Assembly: GCA_033557465.1 (NCBI GenBank)
Contig: CM066031.1
Coordinates: 1,227,453,312 to 1,227,517,311, forward strand
DNA length: 64,000 bases
DNA from: Ichthyophis bannanicus
Lineage: Eukaryota; Chordata; Amphibia; Gymnophiona; Ichthyophiidae
Direction of reading: 5' to 3'
Shown in pieces: positions 40,892 through 50,529 of this stretch (positions are counted from its first letter, which is position 1; every line of letters starts with the position of its first letter). The translations under genes and the position numbers were made by a program. The notes under the pieces were generated by a model. The model had not been told where the DNA came from and did no database searches. It saw only the letters and a program-made list of their open reading frames with translations.

Positions 40892-42429
40892 TGTAAACAG
40901 GGGTGCTTGTTGTGAAAGTTCCACAATCTTGGCAAGGACCTGAATTTACTTGACTTGCAAAGGATTGTGGGTCTTGTAGTTCATTCACACAAAACTAGCC
41001 GTTTAACAAGAATAAAGAATTGTAGTTGCTCGAGTGTACAGCAGAAAACAGATTTTATTTATGGGGTGTTATTCCCTCGCACAGATATGCTTGGTAACAT
41101 CAACAGGATAATTTCTTCAGGAGTTTTATTCAGGAACCAAAACAAATAAGGCAACTGAATTACTTATGCAACAATTTAGTAAAGACCTTGATGGAACAGA
41201 AAAGGTCTTTCTTCTAGCCCCTGCTAATAAACTTTCTTAGCAGTGCTGGAATGAAAAATAAACCCAAAAGGAAAATTCTCTTTATCAAAAAAAAAACAGC
41301 TTTGTTCCTTTCACACAGAGAAGAAGCTTTTTTTCAAAGTCCCACGTGCACTTGTGCCTTGCTCTAATCACAGGTGCTTAACCAGCTGCAAACCATTGCT
41401 GGTCCACTCTCCATGTGGCTCCAACTTTCCCCAAAGCTTTCTCTCAAAGAAACTTTTCTGGGAAGTTAAAAATCAGTACAGTTCCTTTTGGTGTTTGATC
41501 CTTATCTGAAGATTACTTTAGAACAGCAGCTTAGAAAGAGAACAATCCATACATTCAACTTCCTCTGATATTTCCCCTTGCTCTTGAAATATCATAGGAT
41601 CACTTTCATACACTGGCTCAGAGGATTTCTCTAACTGATCTCTACCAGGATAGAAACTGTTTCCCTGCTGTCTTCCTTGTGCAAAGCTAGGGAACAGATC
41701 AGAGTTCATACCTGAGATCACATTGTCATTAGGATTCCTCTCGGGGTATTTTGGCCAGTAGGTAGCAAAGCTTCTGTGCCCAGCTCTCCAGTCAGAATCT
41801 CTGGACTTCAGGTCTCTTTTCCCATACCTCTTTAAATAGGTATTAGAGCTCCTTCTTTCTGTAGATGCAGCTGTCTCCCTTACAGGTGCTGTCCGAAGGT
41901 TCCTGGCTGTATATCTCCAAGCCTCTGGCTTCTTCCAGTCCAATGAAGAATGCTTGCCCCAGGAATCTCTCCCAGCATACGTACTGCCTTGGGCTCCTTT
42001 CTTAGACCTTCTGGACGTCTTGCTGTTCTTCCTTCTGTTCACGATCAGTCTCTCCTTCTCCAGCTCCCGTTGCAGTCCTTGCTGTCCGTTTTCCCCTTGC
42101 TGCCATCGCTATCTGTCTGATGAATTCCTTCTAGCTTTAAAGTGCCTAGATAGCCGCTCCACCCTAGCACACTGCAGGTGTTCTGAATTAAGCCCTGCTC
42201 TAGGAGATGTGTGATTAGGGATTACATCATTGCTTCTCTGATTAGGCACACGTTTCCCTACCTCAGCTCTCCTAGAGGCTTTCTGTAAACCAGTGCATTC
42301 TGGGTCTGGTAGTCTTTTAGGTAAACACTCTGTTTTAGTGCTCTTACCAGCCAGCACAGGTTGCTTATTCAGAGCCAATTCACCTCTAGTATTATTTCTT
42401 CCTGAACTATGATAACCTTCCTTATCACA
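40892..42429 (-). repeat. Solo LTR (1538 bp) inside RNase H, TSD GTAC
   Basis: On the minus strand it starts TGTGATAAGGAAGG and ends CTGTTTACA, with GTAC at 40888-40891 and 42430-42433. Its first bases match the start of the RT-less element LTR (TGTGGTGAGG). Removing it rejoins the RNase H frame (DSKYAFTTLY, then VHGALY). It carries the decayed LTR ORF. No internal sequence remains. Confidence 0.9.
41518..42429 (-). pseudogene. LTR-encoded ORF of the solo LTR, broken
   Basis: Two frames cover the same place as the LTR ORFs at 1732-2718 and 30012-30866. The first begins with the LTR (CDKEGYHSSGRNN) and stops at 42109. The second (41518-42042) is Arg/Ser-rich and ends EEVECMDCSLSKLLF. The tail resembles VEMDCSIS of the LTR at 1.5-2.7 kb. 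At least one frameshift separates the halves. Confidence 0.55.
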
Positions 42430-42433
42430 GTAC

Positions 42434-44315
42434 ATACAAAGTTGTAAAAGCATACTTGGAATCTATGTACACATTTAGACGGAGCCCTTTTCCTATTATC
42501 AGTGCTCTAGTGAGAGCTATCAGTTCAGCTTTCTGTGCTGAAGTCCCTGGGGGCAAAGCTGAGGACTCAACTACCATGTCCAGGGTCACTATTGCATAGC
42601 CAGCACAACAATGTCCATTGATGACGAGACTACTTCCATCCACAAAGAAAGTCCGTTCTGGGTTTTCCAAAGGAACATCAGTTAAATCCGGGTGACTTGA
42701 GAATACAGTGTCCATAATTTCCAGACAGTCATGATCAGGGGGGCTAGGACCAATTGGTAACAACGTAGCAGGATTTAAAGCTTGACTGATCATCAATTGC
42801 AATCGTGGATTCTCACACAGCATACTCTGATACTTCAACATTAGCGAATTTGTGAGCCAGAAGTTCCCTTTGTGCTCCATAAGGGTCAAGACAGAGTATG
42901 GTACGATGACTTGAAAATTCTGTCCCAAAGTGAGCTTGTCTGCTTCGCTCACTAGGAGGGCTGTAGCTGCAACAGCTCTCAAACAAGGGGGCCAGCCTCT
43001 TGCAACTACATCCAATTGTTTTGATAAATAGGCCTCTGGTTGCTGCCAAGATCCAAGAGATTGAGTCAACACTCCCAAAGCATTTCCTTGTGACTCATGG
43101 ACATAGAGGCGAAAAGGTTTCTGGACATCTGGTAGACCCAGAACTGGTGATGACATCAAGGTGGCCTTCAAAGATCGAAATGCTGCATCCTGTTCAGGTC
43201 CCCATTCCAATGGAGACCTCTCCCTTCCTTTGGTGACTTGATACAATGGCTTTGCCAACAGTGCGAAGTTGGGCATCCATATTCGGCAATAACCTGCAGC
43301 CCCCAGAAAAGCTCTCACCTGCCTCCTGGTGGTTGGAGTAGGAATACTGCATACAGCTTCTTTGTGTTCTGGTCCCAGGCGTCGGATTCCGCTAGACAAT
43401 TGGAATCCTAGATATTTAACTTCAGTTTGGCACAGTTGAGCCTTGGCCCTTGAGACCTTGTATCCAGCTTCATTCAGAAGGTGCAAGAGATCACTCGTGG
43501 CTTGTAAACATTCACTTTCCGAGTTGGTGGCTATTAGCAGGTCATCCACATACTGGAGAAGAACCCTTTTCGCTGGGTTCACCGGGTAGCTTGAGAGATC
43601 TTGATTTAGAACAGCACTGAAGAGGTTAGGTGAATTTTTTTTTGAATCCTTGGGGTAATCGAGTCCAGGTGAGTTGGCCCCGCCTTCCTGTTGTAGGATC
43701 TTGCCATTCAAAGGCAAACAAATGTTGACTGGTGGGGTCTAGGCGTATGCAAAAGAAGGCATCTTTCAGGTCCAGGACAGTGAAATGAGTAGCCTCAGCA
43801 GGGATCAGTCCCAAGAGAGTATAAGGATTTGGTTCCACTGGATGTATAGTCTCAACTGCATCATTCACTCGCCTCAGATCTTGTACTGGGCGGTAATCTC
43901 CCGTCCCAGGTTTCTTGACTGGGAGAAGGGGGGTATTCCAAGGTGATTGGCATTCTTTAAGAAGTCCATACTTCAAAAGTTTCATCAGATGGCAGTGGAT
44001 ACCTTCAATGGCTAGTCGAGGAAGAGGATACTGCTTCACATGCACTGGTTCCGCTGCTGGCTTGAGGGTGACAATGATGGGGGCTATGTTCTTCGCTAGG
44101 CCAGGTGGATTATCCTCCGCCCATACTTCAGGCGGAGCCAAAAGATTGGTGGGTATACAGGAACTAGCTGGCTTGGTTGGAGATACATTATAGAACTGCC
44201 ACTCTTCTTCTCGGGGGACAGTCAGCACCATCAATCCAGCAGGCTTTGAGTTTACAGTCATTTGCATTTCTCCCCATTCAGCAAAGAATATTTGCGCCTG
44301 GAGCTTAGCATGCAT
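42434..44315 (-). pseudogene. Reverse transcriptase and RNase H of the minus-strand provirus
   Basis: Block 44315-43626 has the RT fingers and palm (QYPLPRLAIEGIHCHLMKLL, LPVKKPGTGDYRPVQDLR, FTVLDLKDAFFCIRL, LPQGF). After a frameshift in an A9 run near 43,640, block 43640-42434 has the catalytic YVDDLLIA, VKYLGFQLSSG, VRAFLGAAGYCRIWMPNF and RNase H (FFVDGSSLV, AELIALTRAL, YIDSKYAF). The provirus RT is therefore close to full length but frameshifted. RNase H is cut by the solo LTR after FTTLY. Confidence 0.9.
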
Positions 44316-44318
44316 ATC

Positions 44319-44558
44319 TCAGCCCAAGAGTGGAATAGGGCATTCAGGCAAATACAGGAACTGGTGCGTTATTTTCTGCCCCCCTAGTTCACACATGCGG
44401 TTCTGCAGGAATGGCTTAGTGGCCCTAGCCCCAGTGGCCCCAACAATGGTGACAGATCGAGAGGACAAAGGGGCCACTGGCTTTGCCACCACTGAATGTT
44501 CTGCTCCTGTATCCACCATAAAGTCCATATATTGGTTCCCTATTTTCAAACTGACCAT
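44319..44558 (-). pseudogene. Retroviral protease of the minus-strand provirus
   Basis: The 79-codon frame contains the active site FMVDTGAEHSVV and a second conserved block TIVGATGA, ending FLYLPECPIPLLG. A stop separates it from RT at 44316. The aspartic protease would process Gag-Pol in the assembled particle. Confidence 0.88.
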
Positions 44559-44699
44559 AGGCTCCTGGGGACCCAGGGTGAACTTGGAGCTCGGTCTGGC
44601 CTAGTCTTCATCCATGTCATAGCCCTCTGCAACTGCCACTCCCTCAATAGCTTCTTCCCTCTCTTGCTGGAACTGTGCTCGGTTTATTCCTCCACAACT

Positions 44700-46262
44700 C
44701 TGGAATCAATCTCCTGTTCTCCAGGTACTCCCTCCTCCCCTCTGGGGGGTAGAGTCCAGATGCGGGCATTCATTTTTCCAATGTCCTTCTTCTCTGCAAT
44801 GGGCGCATTGATTCGCACCCAGTGGGGGCCAACTATTTCCACGGCCCCTTCCACGTCCTCTGCTCCTTCAGTTAGGAAAACCTCCTCCACGTCGTTCAAC
44901 TAAAGCGGCAGCAAGAAGATCTGCTTTCTTCTTCATTTTACGTTCACTTTCTCTGTAATGCTCATTTTCACGATTCACAAATACTTTCTGAGCAACTTCC
45001 ATTACCTGTGCTGTATTCATGCCCGCAAATCCATCCATTTTCTGTAATTTTCATTTTATATCTCTCTGGGACTGACTGACAAAAGCTGCATTTACCATAC
45101 GCAAATTCTCCTGGGCTGCTGGATCGTATGGGGTATATAGTCTGTAGACTTCAGATAATCATTCATAGAAGGCTGCTGGGCTCTCATCTAGTCATTGGAG
45201 AACTTCAGATATTTTTCCAATATTCATGGCTTTCTGGCCTCCCTTCTTTAGGCTTTGCATGAGGGTTTGGCGGAACCGATTGAGGGCTATCTGCATTATT
45301 TGGATCCCACTTAGGGCCATCAAGGCTGATGGGTCTGCATAATACTGTTCATTAGTTCAATCACGTCCTAAGGTTTTTCAGTGTAGGAGGCATAATGCGT
45401 CTTTCAGTTCAGTAAATCAGTGGTGGAAAAAGGCACATAAACAAGGCTGGTCGGCCCTACCACGACCTGGCCTTCGGTATTAAGGGTGGGTAGGCCCTGG
45501 ACTTAGCACAATGGTATAACGTGACCATCCCTTTTACTGGTAGTTGTACTTCTGAAGGCATATGGCAATCAGGACTGTTGGGGTTCCACTTCATGTTCTT
45601 GGGCGCTGGCTGTGAATGACCCTGAACTGGCGAATGAATCCCTGCTTGTAGTGTCATCGGTGGACTGTGGCCCACTCGGAATACTTTGAACTGAGCCGGG
45701 GCTTCCAGCCGGGGAGGGGAACACCTCCTCCAGCAGTGGGAGCTGTTGGGAGGACACCCGGGGTAACACTGCAGGAATGGGTTCCTCCTGGACAGGCTCT
45801 GCCTGGGATTGTGGTGGAGCCGAGGAGACTGGCCTATAGAGGAACTGGGGCGGAAGGGACGGAATGCCTGGGGCTGAATAGACAGGCAGTTTCTTTTCCC
45901 CAGGCTTCTGGGCCCCTTGGGTAGTTGCTACAAATATCCTACGCTGTTCCTCATAACAACGCTTTAACCAGGAGGGGTTTTTTCCTTCTTTTTTCTTTTT
46001 CACAATTATTTAACCAGAAGTCTATATAAGGGAACTGGTCAGGATGTTCTTTTTGTGCAATCTGGTGAACGAAGGCTATGATACTAACATCAAAGGTACC
46101 ACCAGGGGGCCATGATGAGACCAGTACCGGCCACTCCCTATCACAAAGCATTTCTAATTGGGACGGAGACATTTCTATTCCATAGTCTCCAGCAAATCCC
46201 TTGCTAAAATTCCTAGTCATATATTTCAACGAAATTTGCGTGGACTCCGACCGCCCCCCCAT
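44700..46262 (-). pseudogene. Gag of the minus-strand provirus (MA, CA, NC)
   Basis: A start at 46262 gives MGGRSESTQIS with Gly2 for myristoylation. Next is a gammaretroviral matrix (CDREWPVLVSSWPPGGTFDV, HPDQFPYIDFW). A frameshift near 46,000 leads to a proline-rich region (46003-45569). Capsid remnants follow, with a major homology region at about 45,220-45,050 (ESPAAFYE, YTPYDPAAQENLRMVNAAFV) and the CCHC knuckle CAHCREEGHWKNEC at 44808-44767. Several stops are present. Confidence 0.85.
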
Positions 46263-46630
46263 GATGACGTACTTGACAACAGACAGAGGGGGCGGGCAGT
46301 CAGGCTGCATTTTCCTGTGGACTACGAATCAGAACTATACAACAATGTTCCTCTGGGTGCACTTATTAAAAAACTTATTATTAAAAACTTATTATTGCTG
46401 TAAACAAAGGGTATATACCACAAAAACCCCAATCTTCTGGTGAAAATTAAACCACCTCAACAAAATCACCAAAATCAACCCCAAAAATGTAGAAACTATA
46501 TTTTTTTGTCGGATGTTGTCAGGAAAGGAACATTGTATTAAAACTATGTCCACCACACAGTCACATCCTTTTTATTATAAAACAAAAATTCTTTACTTAA
46601 CTGAATCGCAGATTACTGAGGCACGCTCAA

Positions 46631-46675
46631 GCACGACGTGCACGTTTCGGGTAAAAAACCCTGTGTCAAGTGCCG
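46631..46675 (-). ncRNA. Hammerhead-like motif of the Penelope element, degenerate
   Basis: On the minus strand GGCAC and GTGC can form helix I, AGGG and CCC helix II, and CGTGCACG a palindromic helix III, joined by GAAA and UC. The core CUGANGA is degenerate here (CTTGACACA), so cleavage is doubtful although the fold is retained. Confidence 0.45.
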
Positions 46676-46843
46676 CCATTAGCAATATCATCTGTCTCCT
46701 GAAACGCCGAAATCAGCTGTTACCTTCAAAAAGGGTCTGATACTTTCATGAATGGCCATCATCGCTGTCAATCCATTATAGCCCACCAATGAAACACCAG
46801 GAACACCCCACCAATCAGGGGAGCCCCGGGATCACTGGAGGTA

Positions 46844-48436
46844 TCAGCAAACACTGAGCCAATCAATCTCTTTATTAAGACCTGTTGGAGATACTGTATG
46901 TAGCCGGAAAATCCAACGTTGTTCACAACTTTGTAGTCGATCCACTCGATTTCCACCTCGGGGATCCAAAGGTATATAATCAATGATCGTCCATCTTAAA
47001 TCTGTAAATACATGCCCTACGGTCAAGCAATGTTCAACCATCGGGGCTGTCAGCACTTCTTGGCGGAGGCGAGAAGCATGTTCACTCAGTCTAAGTTTCA
47101 TTTTTCGGGTAGTTCTGCCCACATAAGCCAACGGGCATGGGCAATGAATGAGATAAACAACAAAGCTTGAATCACAAGTTGTTTCCCAATGGCGTCGGAA
47201 TTTCTGATCTGTCCCCGGACAAATCCAATCCACCCCTGTCAGTGTCAGTGCACAGTAAGTGCATTTACCACATCCACTATGACCCCCATGTGAAAAAATT
47301 GGTATTGGGGGACGATCTTCAATCACAGTAGTACGTGCCAACATATCCCCTAAGTTGGCACCCCGCTTAAAAGCTATCAAAAGGGGTTTTTGAAAACAAG
47401 GATGAAGATTCAAAATAGACCAATGTCTACGAAGAATATCAACTACCCCTGTACTGGACTCCATGTAAGGTAAAATGCCCACCAATTGCACAGGGGTCTG
47501 ATCCCTATTTCCTCCAGATTGATTTTCAGAGAGAAGCCATTCTCTGTGTGTGTACAATGCACGATGATAAGCAGATTTGATCACTTTAGATGGATATCCT
47601 CTATCAGACAGCCGGGTGCATAATTCCCTAGCATGGAATTTAAAATCATAAATCGAGGAACATATCCTCCGCAATCGGAGAAACTGACTATATGGCAGGC
47701 CACGTTTCATTGACATAGGATGGAAACTACAATATTGCAACAAACTGTTGCGTTGAGTAGGTTTTCGATAAAGTGAGGTACGAAAATGGTCATCTTCCCA
47801 AAATATGGTGATATCCAAGAAGTCGATATGATGATTATTAATATGAGCAGTAAACTTCAAATGAGACTTCAGGCTATTGAGCCAAACCAAAAATTGTTGT
47901 AGATCATCGAAAGAACCCTTCCATAAGAAAAAAACATCATCGAGGAAACGTCTCCAAAAGATAACATTCTGGAAATACTCTGAAGGGTAAAGATATTGTT
48001 CCTCAAAAGCTGCCATGTAGAGGGTGGCTATTGATGGTGCCGCCGAAGCCCCCATGGCTATCCCATATGTTTGCAGATAAAACTGCCCCTGTGACATAAA
48101 ATAATTTTTAGTCAATACTAACGAAATTAATTCAATCAAAAATTGTCGTGGCAGACGAGAGGGAGCCGATGTAAACTTGGAACGTAACAATTGTAAAGCC
48201 TCAGTTTGATCGATATTGGTATATAAGGCAGTGACATCAAGTGTCACCATATAAAAAGAGCACTGAGGGACCGGCAAAGCCTCCAATTGTTGAAGAAATT
48301 GTGTAGTGTCCCGTATGTAAGAAGTGACTTGAATGGCCTCTGTTTTTAGAAAAACGTCGCAAAACTGAGATAGAGGTTCCAGTATTGAACAAAGGGTAGG
48401 CAGAAAACACAAGCTCAGATTGGTTGCAACAAGCAT
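46844..48436 (-). CDS. Penelope RT and GIY-YIG endonuclease, 530-codon intact ORF
   Basis: The frame opens in the N-terminal RT region. It contains TLDVTALYTNI (first catalytic Asp), GIAMGASAAPSIATLYM, the FLDDVFFLW catalytic pair, IDFLDITIFW and SLYRKPTQRNSLLQYCSFHP, all typical of Penelope-like RT. The C-terminal 130 residues hold a CxxC-rich linker (GCGKCTYC) and a GIY-YIG nuclease (VVYLIHCPCPLAYVGRTTRK, then LRLSEH). No stop or frameshift interrupts these domains. The family's usual 700-800 residues indicate loss of the N-terminus. RT and nuclease together perform target-primed insertion. Confidence 0.9.
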   Translation of the reverse strand: MLVATNLSLCFLPTLCSILEPLSQFCDVFLKTEAIQVTSYIRDTTQFLQQLEALPVPQCSFYMVTLDVTALYTNIDQTEALQLLRSKFTSAPSRLPRQFLIELISLVLTKNYFMSQGQFYLQTYGIAMGASAAPSIATLYMAAFEEQYLYPSEYFQNVIFWRRFLDDVFFLWKGSFDDLQQFLVWLNSLKSHLKFTAHINNHHIDFLDITIFWEDDHFRTSLYRKPTQRNSLLQYCSFHPMSMKRGLPYSQFLRLRRICSSIYDFKFHARELCTRLSDRGYPSKVIKSAYHRALYTHREWLLSENQSGGNRDQTPVQLVGILPYMESSTGVVDILRRHWSILNLHPCFQKPLLIAFKRGANLGDMLARTTVIEDRPPIPIFSHGGHSGCGKCTYCALTLTGVDWICPGTDQKFRRHWETTCDSSFVVYLIHCPCPLAYVGRTTRKMKLRLSEHASRLRQEVLTAPMVEHCLTVGHVFTDLRWTIIDYIPLDPRGGNRVDRLQSCEQRWIFRLHTVSPTGLNKEIDWLSVC

Positions 48437-48440
48437 AATG

Positions 48441-49955
48441 GATGCATGTGCTCATTCTAAATAGGAACAATTTAGATAAAGTCCTTAAAATATAAAACTA
48501 TTATTTTGCAACATGTTATAACATCAATCCCAATAGAAAGAAATATGGCTCCTAACATGACGGCCACATATCTGTTACGTATGACTAGAATAAAAATACT
48601 TGGCATGAAACTAACTACCAGCAGTCATCAGCACTAAGCTGAACAATGTCTCTGCAAAGAAATTACTTTAAATCTTACAGTTCAGAAAGCAGATATTCAA
48701 AGGACATGAAATGGATACTTTTTTTCATAAAGTTGGTGGATATCTGGAATGCATATACTCCCTTTCTTTTTTTTTAACAATAAGTATGTCCTCTATGAGG
48801 TGTTTGCCACAGTATATAAAATCTCGTTTTACTTTTAATTTTGCTCAATAGCATATGCAGTTATATATCAAAAATAAAATTCATCACGATTAACTCCTCA
48901 TTCACTCAGGATTTAAATCATTGTCAAGTCGCGATCTGGTAACTACTGGCTCGGGATGCTTCATAGTCCTGTCAGGGCTCTTAACCTCTACTTCGAAGGT
49001 CAAAGGAAAAACAAAAGCAGTTTCCTTAATTTCTCTATCATTTCTGTTTGGACCATAAAAGACAAGTAGGGCTGAGATATAACAAGAACAGTTGAGGAGC
49101 TCGAAAGGGATTAATAAGAACTTAAAGGATACTAAAACATTCCTTTCTACGGGCTGTGTGAAAGACACACCCCATCTCTCTCTGCTTGCTAGAGACTCAC
49201 GCTGTGCTGGAAAAAAAACTGAAACAGCTTAAAAGCTGCGCTTAGAAGAGACTCCTGAGTGGTTGTCTTTTTTTTTTTTCAGTACTATTCCTTAATCGGT
49301 AAACTGTTTCATGAATTACCCAACAGAATAATCTTACATTATACCAGAAGAGAAACCAGCGGTTTCAACAGATAACAAAAATCAGATACAAACAACAAAC
49401 AGGGGGTCCGTACATACCCAGAAACAATAAGGGACACAAACACCAGACGCTTCAGGAGTTCGCTCTCGCTTGGTCTGCCATTTCAGACCTCACTCACACA
49501 GACGAGCATGCTTAGCAACGTACCCAAGGCCTTACTGACTAACCATACCAAAGGGTCAGTGGCTTCTGCTCCACGCCCACTTAATTGCGAAGCATACTAG
49601 GACCGCCCTTGAGAGGTGATCAGGCTCTCTTTTTTTTTTTACCATACCAAACAGTACTGTACCAAATTCCCAAACCTGACTATCTGAGTAGCAAAGAAAA
49701 CTTCTACTCACCGGATCCGGTTCCCGATATCAAACCAGTATATGGGTTGGATCCTGGACTCCACTCGGGTACGGAGGTGTTGGCCAGCCAGAACCAGCAA
49801 CCTGTGGAGGCAAGGAGGAGTCCTCTCTGATACAAGAGGACCGGTGGCGCCAGAGGCTCTCCTGTGATCAGTCAGGTGCGGCTCCAGCCGGACCAAACCT
49901 TTTGAGGCGAGAAGTCGTGGTATATTCACTTGAATACCATCACACTACTCAGACA
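48441..49955 (-). other. Leader of the minus-strand provirus
   Basis: This lies between the primer site and the Penelope insertion. It contains an 88-codon frame at 49168-48902 of unknown meaning, and segments resembling, inverted, 36,225-38,190. No conserved gene is seen. Confidence 0.5.
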
Positions 49956-49973
49956 TTCCCGGCCAACGCACCA
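49956..49973 (-). promoter_or_regulatory. Primer-binding site, tRNA-Gly type
   Basis: On the minus strand TGGTGCGTTGGCCGGGAA follows the 5' LTR after TATTC. It is fully complementary to the 3' end of a vertebrate tRNA-Gly (UCC) as I recall it (TTCCCGGCCAACGCACCA). Confidence 0.8.
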
Positions 49974-49978
49974 GAATA

Positions 49979-50529
49979 TGTAGCAGCTGATAAGCATGCA
50001 ATAAATAATACCAGGAGTCAGTTCAAAGATCCAAGCCAGTTTATTGTGCACAAGGCTCAGACAGGAAAACATCCAAAAAGGACTGAGCAATGGAGTACAG
50101 AAGCAAATTCCTTATATACAATTTTTTGCAGTTTGATACAGGCAAACTTTCTATTGGTCCCAACGCCCCCTGCATCTGTCCAATCAAGGACCCTCTCTGG
50201 GCCTAGCATCCTGTTCCCCCTTCTCAGGCTATTCTAACAAAGGCTCAGTTTCTAGACATAGATACATTTTTACTGCGAGGTCATTCCTAGCTCAGAGAAT
50301 GTGAAAATGCAGAACACTGGAATATATCTATCATCAGCATGGAAGAATTGAATAAAGGATTCATACAAACTTATCAAAAGCAGTTTAGAGCAGTTTAAGG
50401 CAGATTCTCAGACCTTCACTGACTTTGGTCTTTCTCAGCACTACTATTTCTAAGTGGGGGTGGGGACTCAGGCCTAGCTTGCAGGCTTCTCATACGTTTA
50501 CAGGCTATTATAGGCCATAGCCTACCACA
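49979..50529 (-). repeat. 5' LTR of the minus-strand provirus
   Basis: It pairs with 24103-24653 and has the same TATA-like and AATAAA elements and TG...CA ends. It is followed upstream by CCAG and the satellite. Confidence 0.92.

Larger units (their letters stand above)
46500..48440 (-). mobile_element. Penelope-like element, 5'-truncated
   Basis: A minus-strand element carries an RT plus GIY-YIG ORF and, downstream, a hammerhead-like sequence at 46675-46631. It lies between leader and gag of the provirus. Neither end is exact, because I could not identify a duplication. Homology of the flank to 38,180 ends at about 48,440, which sets the upstream limit. Confidence 0.75.
24103..50529 (-). 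mobile_element. Gammaretrovirus-like provirus with nested insertions, TSD CCAG
   Basis: Two 551 bp LTRs (24103-24653, 49979-50529) lie in the same minus orientation and are flanked by CCAG at 24099-24102 and 50530-50533. Rejoining the flanks restores a regular 93 bp satellite unit, so they belong to one insertion. From 5' to 3' on the minus strand there are a primer site, leader, gag (46262-44.7k), protease (44558-44319), RT and RNase H (44315-42434 and 40887-40770), a gap, integrase C-terminus (25260-24731), polypurine tract and 3' LTR. No env of this provirus is seen. Later insertions account for most of the 26.4 kb. Multiple frameshifts show it is defective. Confidence 0.9.

Noticed and set aside
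41954..42214. Plus-strand ORF in the solo LTR
   Set aside because: Antisense to the Arg/Ser-rich LTR ORF. The Leu/Ser content is a shadow.
48902..49168. 88-codon ORF in the provirus leader as an accessory gene
   Set aside because: Single short frame, no recognisable domain and no second copy to show conservation.
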